This document shows positions 31,976-42,000 of a stretch of 64,000 nucleotides of DNA, piece after piece. The stretch spans positions 1 through 64,000 of the forward strand of contig CAKZFX010000006.1 in NCBI GenBank assembly GCA_936908745.1, written 5' to 3'. Positions within the stretch are counted from its first letter, which is position 1, and each line of letters opens with the position of its first letter. Under the pieces are notes generated by a model that saw only the letters and a list, made by a program, of their open reading frames with translations, was not told the DNA's origin and did not search any database. The translations under genes were made by a program, and so were the position numbers. Source of the stretch: an uncultured Chitinophagaceae bacterium. GTDB lineage: Bacteria; Bacteroidota; Bacteroidia; Chitinophagales; Chitinophagaceae.

Positions 31976-34900
31976 ATGAAAACCCTATTAACAGCACTGT
32001 TTTTCTTTATCTCCTTTATTTGCTTTGCACAATCACCAGGCGGTGTAAGCGCTAACCTTACTTTTTGGTTAAAAGCTGATAATGGTATCAGCCATAGCGG
32101 TGGCATGATATCAGGATGGAGAGACCAGGGGCCTGCAAATCTTGAAGTGTTGCCCAATGCAACCGGGGCAAGACCTACGCTTACTACCGATACGATCAAT
32201 TATTATCCTTCTGCTTTCTTTAACGGGTCGAGCCCTTTGCTGGCCAGCATAGGCAGCAACTATAAAACACTGGTAGATGCGACCGAAGGCAGAAATGTAA
32301 ATACAACCGGCAGTCTTTTTACGGTGGCCCATTCCGGGTGGGATAACGGCAATATCTTTTCACAGTTTTCCAATCCTATTTGCGGTGCGTATGTTATTTC
32401 TGTTGACCTGTCTTCAAGTGTTCTTAACGTGGGAGGCCGTTCACGGTTGCGTGGCAGTTTCCGGCTTACCGGCAATGAAAATACATTGCTGGCATCTGCG
32501 CTGGAAGCGCCGGGAACTAATAACTCACTGCATTATTTAAACGGTGGTGATGAAAGAGTGGTTACCAATGCGCAAACAACCGTCTGCAGGGATAACCAGG
32601 TGATACGGGTGGGTCTTGACTTCCGTGGCTCCATCACCGAGGTAATTACTTTTGATGTAAAGCTCACCGATGAAGAACGCAGGCGAGTGGAAAGCTACCT
32701 GGCTATCAAATATGGCGTTACGATCAACAGCAGGGGCGGGGGCATCAATGGCGATTACTTTACAGCTGACGGCACCACGATATGGGATGCCAGCAATGGC
32801 AGTACTTACCAAAATCGTGTTGTGGGCATCGGTCGGGATGATAGTTCTGCATTGTATCAACGCCAGTCGCATGATGGAGGCGACAATACAAGAATTTATC
32901 TGCAAACGCTTGCACCTGTCAACAGTGCCAACAGCGGCAGCTTCAGCAGCAATGGGCAATTTGTTATGATTGCTGATAATGATGCACCTTTTTCTAACAA
33001 TACAGGTGATACCGAATTTCCTTCAGGATTTAGCATTGTTAACCGTATCAGCCGTGAATGGAAAGTTACCAATACAGACTTCACTGACAGTTTTTCAATA
33101 GATTTAAAACCCGCTGCAGGCAGTTATGATGCCAGCCATATCCGCCTGCTGATAGATGAGGATGGTGATTTTACAAGCGGCGCCACTATCTATGATCCGG
33201 CGGTTACGTATAATGCAGGTGTGCTTACCATACCCGGCATTACTGCCGCAATGATACCTGCCAACTCCACCCGCTACCTGGCCATCGTTACTGTTACATC
33301 ACCCGGTGGTGTAGAAGGCGCTTCTTTTTGGATAAAAGCCAATGATGCTGTGTACACCGATGCAGGCGCTACCCCGGCAATAGCGGGTTCACTCATTTCG
33401 CAATGGAATGATATAAGTGGTAACAACAACCATTTGTCGCAAACGGCAACCTTTGAGAAACCCTCTTTTCAAAGTATCAGCCCGGCATTTAATTATAATC
33501 CCGTGGTACAGTTTACAGACAACTATCTTATAAGCAACACAACAGATGGTTTGTTTACCAACGGCCAAACTTATAATGATATTCATATTTATACGGTACA
33601 TCATGACCGGGGCCCTGCCAGTTTTGATTGGCTATATTATGAAGGAGGTATCCCGAGTGAAAACAGGGTATCGTCAAGCCGTGATTTTACGAGCGGCAAC
33701 AAAGCAAACTATAATATTACAACTTCCAGCAGTTTAGTGGTTTCTACGATCACGGACATTCCTGCCGGCACCGTCAATATAGTGGGGCACCATGCAGGTA
33801 CTGCCGGCAACTATGGCCAGGCTGATAACCGCTATGTGGCCCTGATGGTCAATGGCAAGGAAGTAAGCACGTTACCTTCTTTTCCCGGCTATACGGTTGG
33901 TACTGCATCACCCTTTTACCTCGGTGATAATGAAAGCGGCAATGGCGATAATGGCAACAATCCTTTTACCGGTGATATCGGCGAGGTCACTGTATTCCTC
34001 AAACCACTGACAGCAACTGAACGCAACCAGGTGGAATCCTATCTTGCCATTAAATATGGCAAAACGCTGGATAACGCTGCAGGCGGCACAGACGGCAATT
34101 ATCTTACTTCTGATGGCAGTATCGTTTGGACGGCAGCCAATGGCAGCGCTTATCATAATGATGTGATCGGTATTATACGTGATAACAGCAGCGGCTTGTT
34201 ACAAAAACAGTCACACCAATCTGATGACTCCACGCGGCTATACATAGCAAACCTTGAAACGGCCAATGTACTGAACACCGGTGTTATTTCACAAAACCTG
34301 AGTGCTGTGATGATGGGGCATAACGGGGGAATGCTGGGGCAAACAGATGCAGCTAACAGCGATGTGCCCACCGGTTCGCTTACCAATACAAGATTGGAAA
34401 GGGAGTGGAAGGTGACTAACACATCATTCAATGAATCGTTTAACATAGATATCAGGCTTGATAGTACCGGCCTGGGCAATATCAGCATAGACAACCTTGC
34501 CTTGCTGGTGGATGAAAATGGCAATTTTGACAATGCCAGCATCTATTCCTTAAGTGATGGTCTTTCGTTTACGTATGATGCGGGTTTGCTTTCTATAGGA
34601 GGTATTTCCAACTTAATGATCCCTGTCAACAGCACCCGGTATATTACTGTCGCCAAAATTGCCGTGACACCCGGTGGGGTACGGGGCGTGCGGCTGTGGA
34701 CAAAAGCCGATGCAGGTGTGTTTAATAATTTTGGCACCACTGCTGCATCAGATGGCGAAGAAGTTGCCCAATGGAATGATTTCAGTGGTAACAATATTCA
34801 TCTTTTCCAGTCCACACCGGCTGAGCGGCCTGTATTATTAAATGGGGACACAACAACTTTTAATTACAATCCCGTAGTAAAATTTACAGATAACCATCTT

Positions 34901-37888
34901 ACAACCAGTTTGATTGATGGTTTGTTTACAAGCGGGCAAACGTATAGTAATATTCATATTTATACAGTTCACCAGGACCTCGACAGCAATAATTTTGACT
35001 GGTTATATTACGAGGGAGACAATACGGTTACCAACAGGGTCTCGGCGAGTTTTAATTTCTCATCCGGCCCGCGTGCAGATTATGATGTTGCTGCTTCACG
35101 GTTGCAGGGTTTTACTTCCACCGATATTGTAACAGGTGTTACCAATATTGTAGGGCATCACGTCAGCTCCGATGGCAACTATGGCCAGGCCAATAACAGG
35201 TATGGTGCGCTGATGGTGAATGGAAAAGAAGCAAACTCATTAGATGCGTTTAGCAACTATACACCGGCCAATACTTCCGAGTTTTACCTCGGTGATAATG
35301 AAACCGGCAATGGCGATGCCGTCAATAACCCTTTTACCGGTTATATCGGGGAGTTGCTTTTATATGTAAGCCCTTTAACGGCTCCCCAGCGTGACCAGAT
35401 CGAATCCTATCTTGCTATCAAATATGGTAAAACACTGGACAATTCGGCAGGTGGCACAGATGGTGATTATTTCTCTTCTACCAGTTCCACGATATGGGAT
35501 GCCAGCGATGGCAGTGCTTATCACAATAATGTTATTGCCCTTGCCCGGGATGATAACTCTGCTTTGTATCAGCGACAGTCACATATTGCCAGCGACAGTG
35601 TGAGGCTCTACATAGGCGACCTGGCCACCGTAAACAGGGCCAACAGTGCTGCATTCGGAGGCGATGAACAATTTATTGTAACAGGTGATAACAATGCTCC
35701 CATTGCCAACAACAGCGGGAATACGGAATACCCTGTTAATATGGGCATCCTTAACCGTATGGACCGCGAGTGGAAAATAACAAATACCAACTTTAGCGAC
35801 AGCTTCAGCATTGATATTAAACCTGCTGCCGGTGTATATGATACTTCTAAAATACGTATCCTTATAGATGATGACGGGGATTTTACAAATGCTGCACTTT
35901 ACAGCCCGCCAATAAATTATGCAAACGGGGTGCTTACACTGGCATCTCTTTCTACCGAAATGATTCCTGCCAACAGCACCCGTTATCTTGCAGTGGTCAC
36001 TATTGCATCGCCTGGTGGCATAGCGCCTGCATTATGGGTAAAAGCAAATGAAGCAGTACATACAGCAACAGGAACCCCGGCAGCAGACGGTGAAGCGGTT
36101 AGCCGCTGGGCAGATCTTAGCGGTAGTAACAATGATCTATCCGAAACTGCTCCGGACAGGCGTCCTGTATTCCGAAACGGCAGTTCCAACCTGTTTAACT
36201 ATAACCCTGTGCTATTTTTCACAAGCAGTCATATGGTTACCACGCAGGGCGATGGATTGTTTGAAACCGGGAAACTATATTCGGATGTCAACACATTTAC
36301 CGTGCACCAGGATTTAAATGCAGATGATTTTAACTGGTTATACCATGAGGGAGGGCCTCAAAACAGGGTGGCTGCTGGTTATAACTTCCCCGGTTTTGCA
36401 ACAGCTTTTTACAATGTAAGTAACCAGGATGCGCAAGAGGCTTCAACGGAAACAGATATTCCTACCAACACTGTTAGTATTGTAGGCCATCATACCGGCG
36501 CCAGCGGAAATTATGGACAGGACAATAATAAATACAAGGCATTGATGGTAAACGGAAAAGAAATTGCAGGTGACAATACTGCGTTCAGCGGCTACACAGC
36601 CAATGTTACCTCAGAATTTAATGTAGGCAACACCTCCGACGCCACTGAAATATTTGAAAGCCCCTTTGCCGGTTATATTGGAGAAATAATAGTGTACAAA
36701 GAACGACTGGATATGCTTCAGCGGAATAAAATCGAATCGTACCTGGCTGTCAAATACGGGCAAACGCTGGACAATTCAGCAGGCGGTACAGATGGCGATT
36801 ATATTTCTTCGGAAGCAACGAATATCTGGGATGCATCCCTTAACAGCGATTATCATAAACAAGTGATCGGTATCGGCAGGGATGACAACAGCGCCTTACT
36901 TCAAAACCAGTCACACTCAGACGATGATACCACCCGTATTTACATTAGCACTTTGCAAGCCACCAATAAAGCCAATAGCGGCGCTTTTACCAGCGACAAC
37001 AGTTTCTTAATGGCAGGCAATAACGGCGGACAGCTTTTTAATACCTATGGCAATGATGAATTTCCCCAGGACCGGGGTATTTACAGCCGTATTGACCGGG
37101 AATGGAAAATCACCAATACCCGGTTCAATGGCAGTTTTTCGATGGATGTCAAATTAAATACGACACCTGTTAATGCCATTGACCTGCGATTGCTGGTAGA
37201 TGAAGATGGTGACTTTAGGGATGCCACAATGTATGGAAGCCCCGATGTTTCGATCAGTTATAATAGTGGCATTGTAACGATCAGCGGCATCCCCAACAGC
37301 CTACTGCCTGCTGACAGCACCCGTTATTTCAGCATTGCATCTGTCAACCGCTCCACACCATTACCGCTGCGTTTGCTGAAGTTTACTGCTGATAAAAGCG
37401 ATCGCAACACCATATGGTTAAACTGGAAAACCGATGAAGAAATCAACTTCAGCCATTTTGAAATAGAGCGGTCGGTAGATGGCACCCAGTGGGAATGGCT
37501 GGGCAATGTGCAGGCAACAAACCAGCCGGGTGTTAATAATTACCGGTTTGAAGACAGGACACCGGCACAGGGCATCAATTATTATCGCCTGAAAATGGTA
37601 GATACAGATAGCACGTTTAAATATTCAGAAGTGCGTATTGCAGGCATCTTTAACCGCAACAAAATATTGGTTTATCCTAATCCTGTTTTAAATGAAATAA
37701 TAATAAGCGGCACTGCTTATCAACCTGCAAACCTTCGTTTCTACGATATGCTCGGAAGAGATGTCCGCTCGCAGGTAACTGTTAAAGCCAGTGGCAGCAA
37801 CGTTATAATAATTGATGCATCCAGGCTGCTAAGTGGAGTGTACCTGCTGCAGCTTGAGCAAGAGACTTTCAGGATTATAAAGAAATAG
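31976..37888 (+). CDS. Giant T9SS-secreted protein with four DUF8202/LamG-like repeats
   Basis: A cell-surface or secreted protein of 1970 residues. A signal peptide (ISFICFAQ) precedes four units of about 420-455 residues that begin PGGV/PGGI (near residues 21, 441, 898 and 1344). Each unit has a concanavalin/LamG-like half (SFDWLYYEG, IVGHH, NPFTG-IGE) and a DUF8202-like half (ESYLAIKYG, WDASNGS-YHN, REWKVTNT, STRYL). Unit 1 is the most divergent in its first half. A linker (LRLLKFTADKSD, INYYRLKMVD) and a sorting domain (VYPNPV to IIKK) follow. It is probably an adhesin or glycan-binding surface protein; no catalytic site is visible. Confidence 0.88.
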   Translation: MKTLLTALFFFISFICFAQSPGGVSANLTFWLKADNGISHSGGMISGWRDQGPANLEVLPNATGARPTLTTDTINYYPSAFFNGSSPLLASIGSNYKTLVDATEGRNVNTTGSLFTVAHSGWDNGNIFSQFSNPICGAYVISVDLSSSVLNVGGRSRLRGSFRLTGNENTLLASALEAPGTNNSLHYLNGGDERVVTNAQTTVCRDNQVIRVGLDFRGSITEVITFDVKLTDEERRRVESYLAIKYGVTINSRGGGINGDYFTADGTTIWDASNGSTYQNRVVGIGRDDSSALYQRQSHDGGDNTRIYLQTLAPVNSANSGSFSSNGQFVMIADNDAPFSNNTGDTEFPSGFSIVNRISREWKVTNTDFTDSFSIDLKPAAGSYDASHIRLLIDEDGDFTSGATIYDPAVTYNAGVLTIPGITAAMIPANSTRYLAIVTVTSPGGVEGASFWIKANDAVYTDAGATPAIAGSLISQWNDISGNNNHLSQTATFEKPSFQSISPAFNYNPVVQFTDNYLISNTTDGLFTNGQTYNDIHIYTVHHDRGPASFDWLYYEGGIPSENRVSSSRDFTSGNKANYNITTSSSLVVSTITDIPAGTVNIVGHHAGTAGNYGQADNRYVALMVNGKEVSTLPSFPGYTVGTASPFYLGDNESGNGDNGNNPFTGDIGEVTVFLKPLTATERNQVESYLAIKYGKTLDNAAGGTDGNYLTSDGSIVWTAANGSAYHNDVIGIIRDNSSGLLQKQSHQSDDSTRLYIANLETANVLNTGVISQNLSAVMMGHNGGMLGQTDAANSDVPTGSLTNTRLEREWKVTNTSFNESFNIDIRLDSTGLGNISIDNLALLVDENGNFDNASIYSLSDGLSFTYDAGLLSIGGISNLMIPVNSTRYITVAKIAVTPGGVRGVRLWTKADAGVFNNFGTTAASDGEEVAQWNDFSGNNIHLFQSTPAERPVLLNGDTTTFNYNPVVKFTDNHLTTSLIDGLFTSGQTYSNIHIYTVHQDLDSNNFDWLYYEGDNTVTNRVSASFNFSSGPRADYDVAASRLQGFTSTDIVTGVTNIVGHHVSSDGNYGQANNRYGALMVNGKEANSLDAFSNYTPANTSEFYLGDNETGNGDAVNNPFTGYIGELLLYVSPLTAPQRDQIESYLAIKYGKTLDNSAGGTDGDYFSSTSSTIWDASDGSAYHNNVIALARDDNSALYQRQSHIASDSVRLYIGDLATVNRANSAAFGGDEQFIVTGDNNAPIANNSGNTEYPVNMGILNRMDREWKITNTNFSDSFSIDIKPAAGVYDTSKIRILIDDDGDFTNAALYSPPINYANGVLTLASLSTEMIPANSTRYLAVVTIASPGGIAPALWVKANEAVHTATGTPAADGEAVSRWADLSGSNNDLSETAPDRRPVFRNGSSNLFNYNPVLFFTSSHMVTTQGDGLFETGKLYSDVNTFTVHQDLNADDFNWLYHEGGPQNRVAAGYNFPGFATAFYNVSNQDAQEASTETDIPTNTVSIVGHHTGASGNYGQDNNKYKALMVNGKEIAGDNTAFSGYTANVTSEFNVGNTSDATEIFESPFAGYIGEIIVYKERLDMLQRNKIESYLAVKYGQTLDNSAGGTDGDYISSEATNIWDASLNSDYHKQVIGIGRDDNSALLQNQSHSDDDTTRIYISTLQATNKANSGAFTSDNSFLMAGNNGGQLFNTYGNDEFPQDRGIYSRIDREWKITNTRFNGSFSMDVKLNTTPVNAIDLRLLVDEDGDFRDATMYGSPDVSISYNSGIVTISGIPNSLLPADSTRYFSIASVNRSTPLPLRLLKFTADKSDRNTIWLNWKTDEEINFSHFEIERSVDGTQWEWLGNVQATNQPGVNNYRFEDRTPAQGINYYRLKMVDTDSTFKYSEVRIAGIFNRNKILVYPNPVLNEIIISGTAYQPANLRFYDMLGRDVRSQVTVKASGSNVIIIDASRLLSGVYLLQLEQETFRIIKK

Positions 37889-37922
37889 GCGACGGCAAAC
37901 CATCCTGTTTACCACAGGAAAC

Positions 37923-37973
37923 AAAAAAGCAACTTTACCCCAAGTACCACCCTGGCGGTATAAGTTGCTTTTT
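37923..37973. terminator. Bidirectional terminator
   Basis: AAAAAGCAACTTTACC pairs with GGTATAAGTTGCTTTTT, with a mismatch, between the convergent giant gene and the histidine kinase gene. Confidence 0.8.
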
Positions 37974-37986
37974 CTTTTGCAGGCCG

Positions 37987-40900
37987 TCAGAATGCAAGCG
38001 TGACTTTAGTGCCCCGGCCGGGTTCGCTTTCTATGCTCACATGAATGGAATGCAGCCTCGAAAGCTCAGCAATCATAAAAAAACCAAGCCCGCTGCCATA
38101 GCTGGCATAGGAGGATGGATAATCGCCGGACAGTATCTTCCTGGATCTTTCAAGTGCTGCTGCGGTAAAGCCAATGCCGGTATCCCGGATCACCATTTCA
38201 GTTTTATATTCATTGCTGCCGCCAAACGAGCCCGATATCTTTATTTCTCCTTCGTAAGTATTTTTAACAGCGTTGGAAATAATATTATTGATAATAGGAG
38301 AAAACAGCCGCGGGTCTACGAATACCATCCTGTCTTTTTCAATAGCATTAATAAGGCTGACCTTGCCCACCGACTCCAACGACATGTAAATGGTAATAGC
38401 ATCTTCCACCATTTCGTACAGGTTATAATAATCCTGCTCAAGCACGATCTTTTCACGGGTGTGTTTTATCCAGTTGACAACCCCTGTAAATTCCAGGTGC
38501 AACCTTTCACAGGTATGGCGGATGGTCGACAGCGTGTCATACATTTCATTGCTGTCCAGCTTCTCTTTCCTGACCACCAGGTTGGAAAGCATCGCAATAT
38601 GACGTAGCGGCGAGATCATATCATGTGAAATAATACCCAGCAGCAGGTCCTTTGTTTCCACCATTGACTTCAGCTCTGTTGTTTTTTTATCAATTTTTTC
38701 TTCAAGCTTCCGGTTGATCTTACCGATCCTGTTTGCATTGGCTCTTACGATGCCATAAATAACAAGTGCTAATAACGCCAGCAAGACCGGGTAAAACCAT
38801 ACCCTTTCCGAAAGTTTATATTTCCTGTAAATGGTGAGTTTTTTGGTGGCATAATCATCTGTGCCGTAGCCCGTCCGTACCCTTAGCCACAAATGACTAT
38901 AGCCTGGTTTGATCCGCATGGAGACTACTTCATAGCTTGCGCCATACGGAAACTCAACCCACCCGCTGTCATATTTATATTCCAGCACAGTGTTTTCCAT
39001 ATTTCCAAAATAAGGGATGCTGACATCCAGGTAGGCCTGCACAGCGTCCGGCGATAAACGGAACGTATCTTTTACAGCAACCATAGGGTCTTTATCGATG
39101 GTGCTGCGCAAATTATACACAAATGAATAGGGTGTAAAATGGAGCGTTTCGTCCAGTTGCTTATAATTAAACGACACAATGCCATTGATAGCAGGATAAA
39201 CAAGTGTATGTTGCCGGAGAAGTGCATAGGAAGGCTGCCCGCCACCGTTGAACTCAATATTTTCAGCCCTGTCGTCAATGCCGCCGTATTTATAAAAAAG
39301 AGGCGGAGGCTCTCCGGGTTCTATTGAACGCATAAGGCTGGAAAGCGTTGTTTTAAACAATCCTTTGTCCGTGGTTATCCAGACCATCCCATCTTCATCC
39401 AAAAAACTATTGTGACAGAGTTTTAATTCCTTATGCCGCTGGTACAACGGAACAGGAATATATTTCCCGTTCTTGTAAATAAAAAGCCCTGTCCGGTATG
39501 CACAAAGCAATAGTTTGTCACCCATCTTCAGTATATGCCGGATATACTTTAATAGGCCGGGTTGTATCGTATCAATTCTGAAAGGACGTTGTGTATGCAA
39601 ACGGAAAAGGCCAAACTGGTTGGACATCAGGATCGTATTGGAATCCATCCGCTGAAATGAACGCATTTCAAAAAATACACCGTCATTATTTTTCTTTGCT
39701 CTTGTAAATACGGGTGTGATATTGCCCGCTTTTATATTGTAAATGCCTTTGTGTGTGCAAACCCACAGCGAATCAGCTTCCGCCATCAAGAGGCCGATGG
39801 GGGTGTTGTCTGTTTTTAAAAAAGGAGTATTTGTAACGCTCTGGGAGGATGTATAGCCTGTCCGGGCACTGAAGCGTTTCAGGTCATTCAGCGGGGAGGC
39901 TGTTACAAGGTCCCCGCCAGGAAGCATGGCAATGCTCAACCGGTTGCTGACTAAAGCGGCTGGCCCCATCTTTTGCACGACGGCGCCCTGTGCACCCGCT
40001 GTTAAAAAAGTACCATTAGGTATAAAAGCGGTGGAATCATTCACCTTTTGTACCGAGTAAGGGATAATATAACTAGGGTCTTTGTAACCACGGATCAATG
40101 GCAAAGGAATAAGATGGTTTTTCAGCTTGGTATATTGGCCTGTATAAAAACCGCTTATTTTGGTAGAAAAAAAATGGGCGCCGGTGGCGGTGTCAACAAC
40201 CATTTGCAGGAAGGGCTGTCCCATTTCCTTTATTTGTGTCATAAAAATGCTGCGTAACCGTTTGCCATCTTTACCTGTTGAAAATTCATACAGCTGATTA
40301 TTCCAGAGATAAAAGGAGCGGCCACTCCCGAAGTCACAATAGAAATGAGTGTTCGATTTGGAAATACCCATACCCGCCGAAACAATATCATTTGCTCTTT
40401 TTACCAGTTTGGCGGCACCGGGAATATATTCGTATGTTTCCATCTTGTCAGTCAGTATAAAAAAACGGGAGTCCACCTGCAGGAAGCTTTCAAATTGACC
40501 GGCCAGCGGTATGTGTTGAAAAGAGCCTGACTTGTTGCTGAACAGGAGAATTGCAGATTCATTTTGGGCAACGGCCAGCATATGCGTATCATCCACGGCC
40601 ATTGTATTTCCTTGCTTTAAGCTCCACTGGTAGGTTTCTGTCAGTTCTTCACGGCTTTTATTAAACGTCCTGAATACTTCTTCAGATGGGAAATTGCCAG
40701 TCACATGGTAGGAATAATAATTAGTACGTTGCGAAGTATCAAACAGGTATGGCTGGCCATTCTGTATCTTATAAAGATCACCGGATTTTAATCTTGCAAA
40801 AACAGTTCCTTCTTTCTTCGTTTGTACAATATAAAGCACATCATTGGAAGTGCTGAAAGGGCCGGTTGCTTCAACAATAAATTTTTTAATGGAAGTGCCA

Positions 40901-41109
40901 TCATACCGCAGCAAACCTTTGTTGGAACCGATCCACAAAAAACCGGTTTTATCAAAGGCCATACCTGAAATGTAATGGTCAAAAAAAGAAGACCTTACAG
41001 GGTTAGGGGAAAGAAAAAATATACTGTTCTGCGGTTCTCCCGGCTGGCTTTTTACTCCCGCATGCAGGAGCAGCAATAAAATACAAAGCCATGTAAATTT
41101 TTTTATCAT
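37987..41109 (-). CDS. Membrane histidine kinase with propeller sensor domain
   Basis: A sensor kinase of 1040 residues. A signal peptide (FTWLCILLLLLHAGVKS) leads to a large periplasmic two-component-regulator propeller (FLWIGSNKGLLRYDG, VWITTDKGLFKTT), a Y_Y_Y-type domain (about 675-755) and one membrane helix (about 770-789). A coiled coil and a HisKA domain with phospho-accepting His829 (SHDMISPLRH) follow. The ATPase domain shows NIISNAVKN, DTGIGF and GSGLGFF. Unlike classical hybrid HTCS proteins it has no receiver or DNA-binding domain; those are supplied by the upstream gene, whose stop overlaps its start (ATGA). It may sense a surface or glycan signal. Confidence 0.92.
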   Translation of the reverse strand: MIKKFTWLCILLLLLHAGVKSQPGEPQNSIFFLSPNPVRSSFFDHYISGMAFDKTGFLWIGSNKGLLRYDGTSIKKFIVEATGPFSTSNDVLYIVQTKKEGTVFARLKSGDLYKIQNGQPYLFDTSQRTNYYSYHVTGNFPSEEVFRTFNKSREELTETYQWSLKQGNTMAVDDTHMLAVAQNESAILLFSNKSGSFQHIPLAGQFESFLQVDSRFFILTDKMETYEYIPGAAKLVKRANDIVSAGMGISKSNTHFYCDFGSGRSFYLWNNQLYEFSTGKDGKRLRSIFMTQIKEMGQPFLQMVVDTATGAHFFSTKISGFYTGQYTKLKNHLIPLPLIRGYKDPSYIIPYSVQKVNDSTAFIPNGTFLTAGAQGAVVQKMGPAALVSNRLSIAMLPGGDLVTASPLNDLKRFSARTGYTSSQSVTNTPFLKTDNTPIGLLMAEADSLWVCTHKGIYNIKAGNITPVFTRAKKNNDGVFFEMRSFQRMDSNTILMSNQFGLFRLHTQRPFRIDTIQPGLLKYIRHILKMGDKLLLCAYRTGLFIYKNGKYIPVPLYQRHKELKLCHNSFLDEDGMVWITTDKGLFKTTLSSLMRSIEPGEPPPLFYKYGGIDDRAENIEFNGGGQPSYALLRQHTLVYPAINGIVSFNYKQLDETLHFTPYSFVYNLRSTIDKDPMVAVKDTFRLSPDAVQAYLDVSIPYFGNMENTVLEYKYDSGWVEFPYGASYEVVSMRIKPGYSHLWLRVRTGYGTDDYATKKLTIYRKYKLSERVWFYPVLLALLALVIYGIVRANANRIGKINRKLEEKIDKKTTELKSMVETKDLLLGIISHDMISPLRHIAMLSNLVVRKEKLDSNEMYDTLSTIRHTCERLHLEFTGVVNWIKHTREKIVLEQDYYNLYEMVEDAITIYMSLESVGKVSLINAIEKDRMVFVDPRLFSPIINNIISNAVKNTYEGEIKISGSFGGSNEYKTEMVIRDTGIGFTAAALERSRKILSGDYPSSYASYGSGLGFFMIAELSRLHSIHVSIESEPGRGTKVTLAF

Positions 41110-41744
41110 GAGAAATTGATATTATACAGACCGGCCATCTTCTGTATGTCAAGAATATTACTGGTGCCCAGCTTGGTGAATATTCTCGACTTATAGGAAG
41201 TGATCGTTTGTGGTTTTACATTCAGCTGGGCCGCAATTTCTTTTCCTTTGTAACCTTTTAATAACAGGCTCAGTACTTTCAATTCAGAAGTGGATAATGT
41301 CTTGAAATGGTTTTGTGAATCATCGCCCACCAGTTCCGCCGCCCGTAATGTATCACTGATATAATAGCCACCGCTGAAAAAAATCCGTAAGGCATGAACG
41401 ATCTCTGATTCATTTGCGGATTTGGAAAGGAAACCCGATACATTCAGACTTAGTAGTTTACGTGCATAGATGTCTTCAGACACCATTGAATAGATTAATA
41501 CATATAACTCAGGGTAAGCCGCTTTGATGCGTGGAAGTACATCCAGCGTTGTGCCATCGGTGAGATGAAGATCAAGTATAAGATGCGTATATTTCTTACT
41601 GGCCAGCGCTTCTTCCATTTCAAATATAGAAGAAGTGTTGTCAAACGAATAATTAGAAAAATACTGAAGAAGAAGGTGCCGAAAGCCCTTAAGTATGATA
41701 GGATGGTCATCAGCTATCAGTAAAGAGGTGAAAGTGCTGTCCAT
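41106..41744 (-). CDS. NarL/LuxR-type response regulator
   Basis: A response regulator of 212 residues. The receiver domain has the acidic pair Asp12-Asp13 (IADDHP), the phospho-acceptor Asp58 (LILDLHLTDG) and a conserved Lys in GFLSKSANESE. The C-terminal LuxR helix-turn-helix reads LSTSELKVLSLLLKGYKGKEIAAQLNVKPQTI. The start chosen is the ATG of MDSTFTSLLIADDHP; a TTG further up gives a non-homologous extension. It overlaps the kinase gene by 4 bases, so the two form one phosphorelay operon. The regulon is unknown; the secreted protein gene on the other side of the kinase is a candidate. Confidence 0.92.
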   Translation of the reverse strand: MDSTFTSLLIADDHPIILKGFRHLLLQYFSNYSFDNTSSIFEMEEALASKKYTHLILDLHLTDGTTLDVLPRIKAAYPELYVLIYSMVSEDIYARKLLSLNVSGFLSKSANESEIVHALRIFFSGGYYISDTLRAAELVGDDSQNHFKTLSTSELKVLSLLLKGYKGKEIAAQLNVKPQTITSYKSRIFTKLGTSNILDIQKMAGLYNINFS

Positions 41745-41985
41745 ACGATAGTTTAATAATATTCCTGCTTTAACTGTCAATGCCAGTTAAAGGATAAATT
41801 GTTATAAGCAATAATATCAAGGGGTTTGTTGGCGGGAAGTGAAGGCTGCAAAACCTTCCGGGAGAGAAAGAGCCTCCGGCGACTCTACTGCTAATTTATG
41901 AAAAAAAGATGACATAATCATATCTTAATGGTTACCTGTGAGTTACAACGTTATTTAAGACTGTTATCCAACAAAAAAATAGAAC

Positions 41986-41993
41986 TACCTTTG
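41986..41993 (+). promoter_or_regulatory. Promoter -7 box of rimO
   Basis: TACCTTTG matches TAnnTTTG exactly, with a TTA 19 bases upstream where TTG is usual. The start codon follows seven bases after the box, so the transcript would have almost no leader. Confidence 0.55.
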
Positions 41994-42000
41994 CGGCTTC

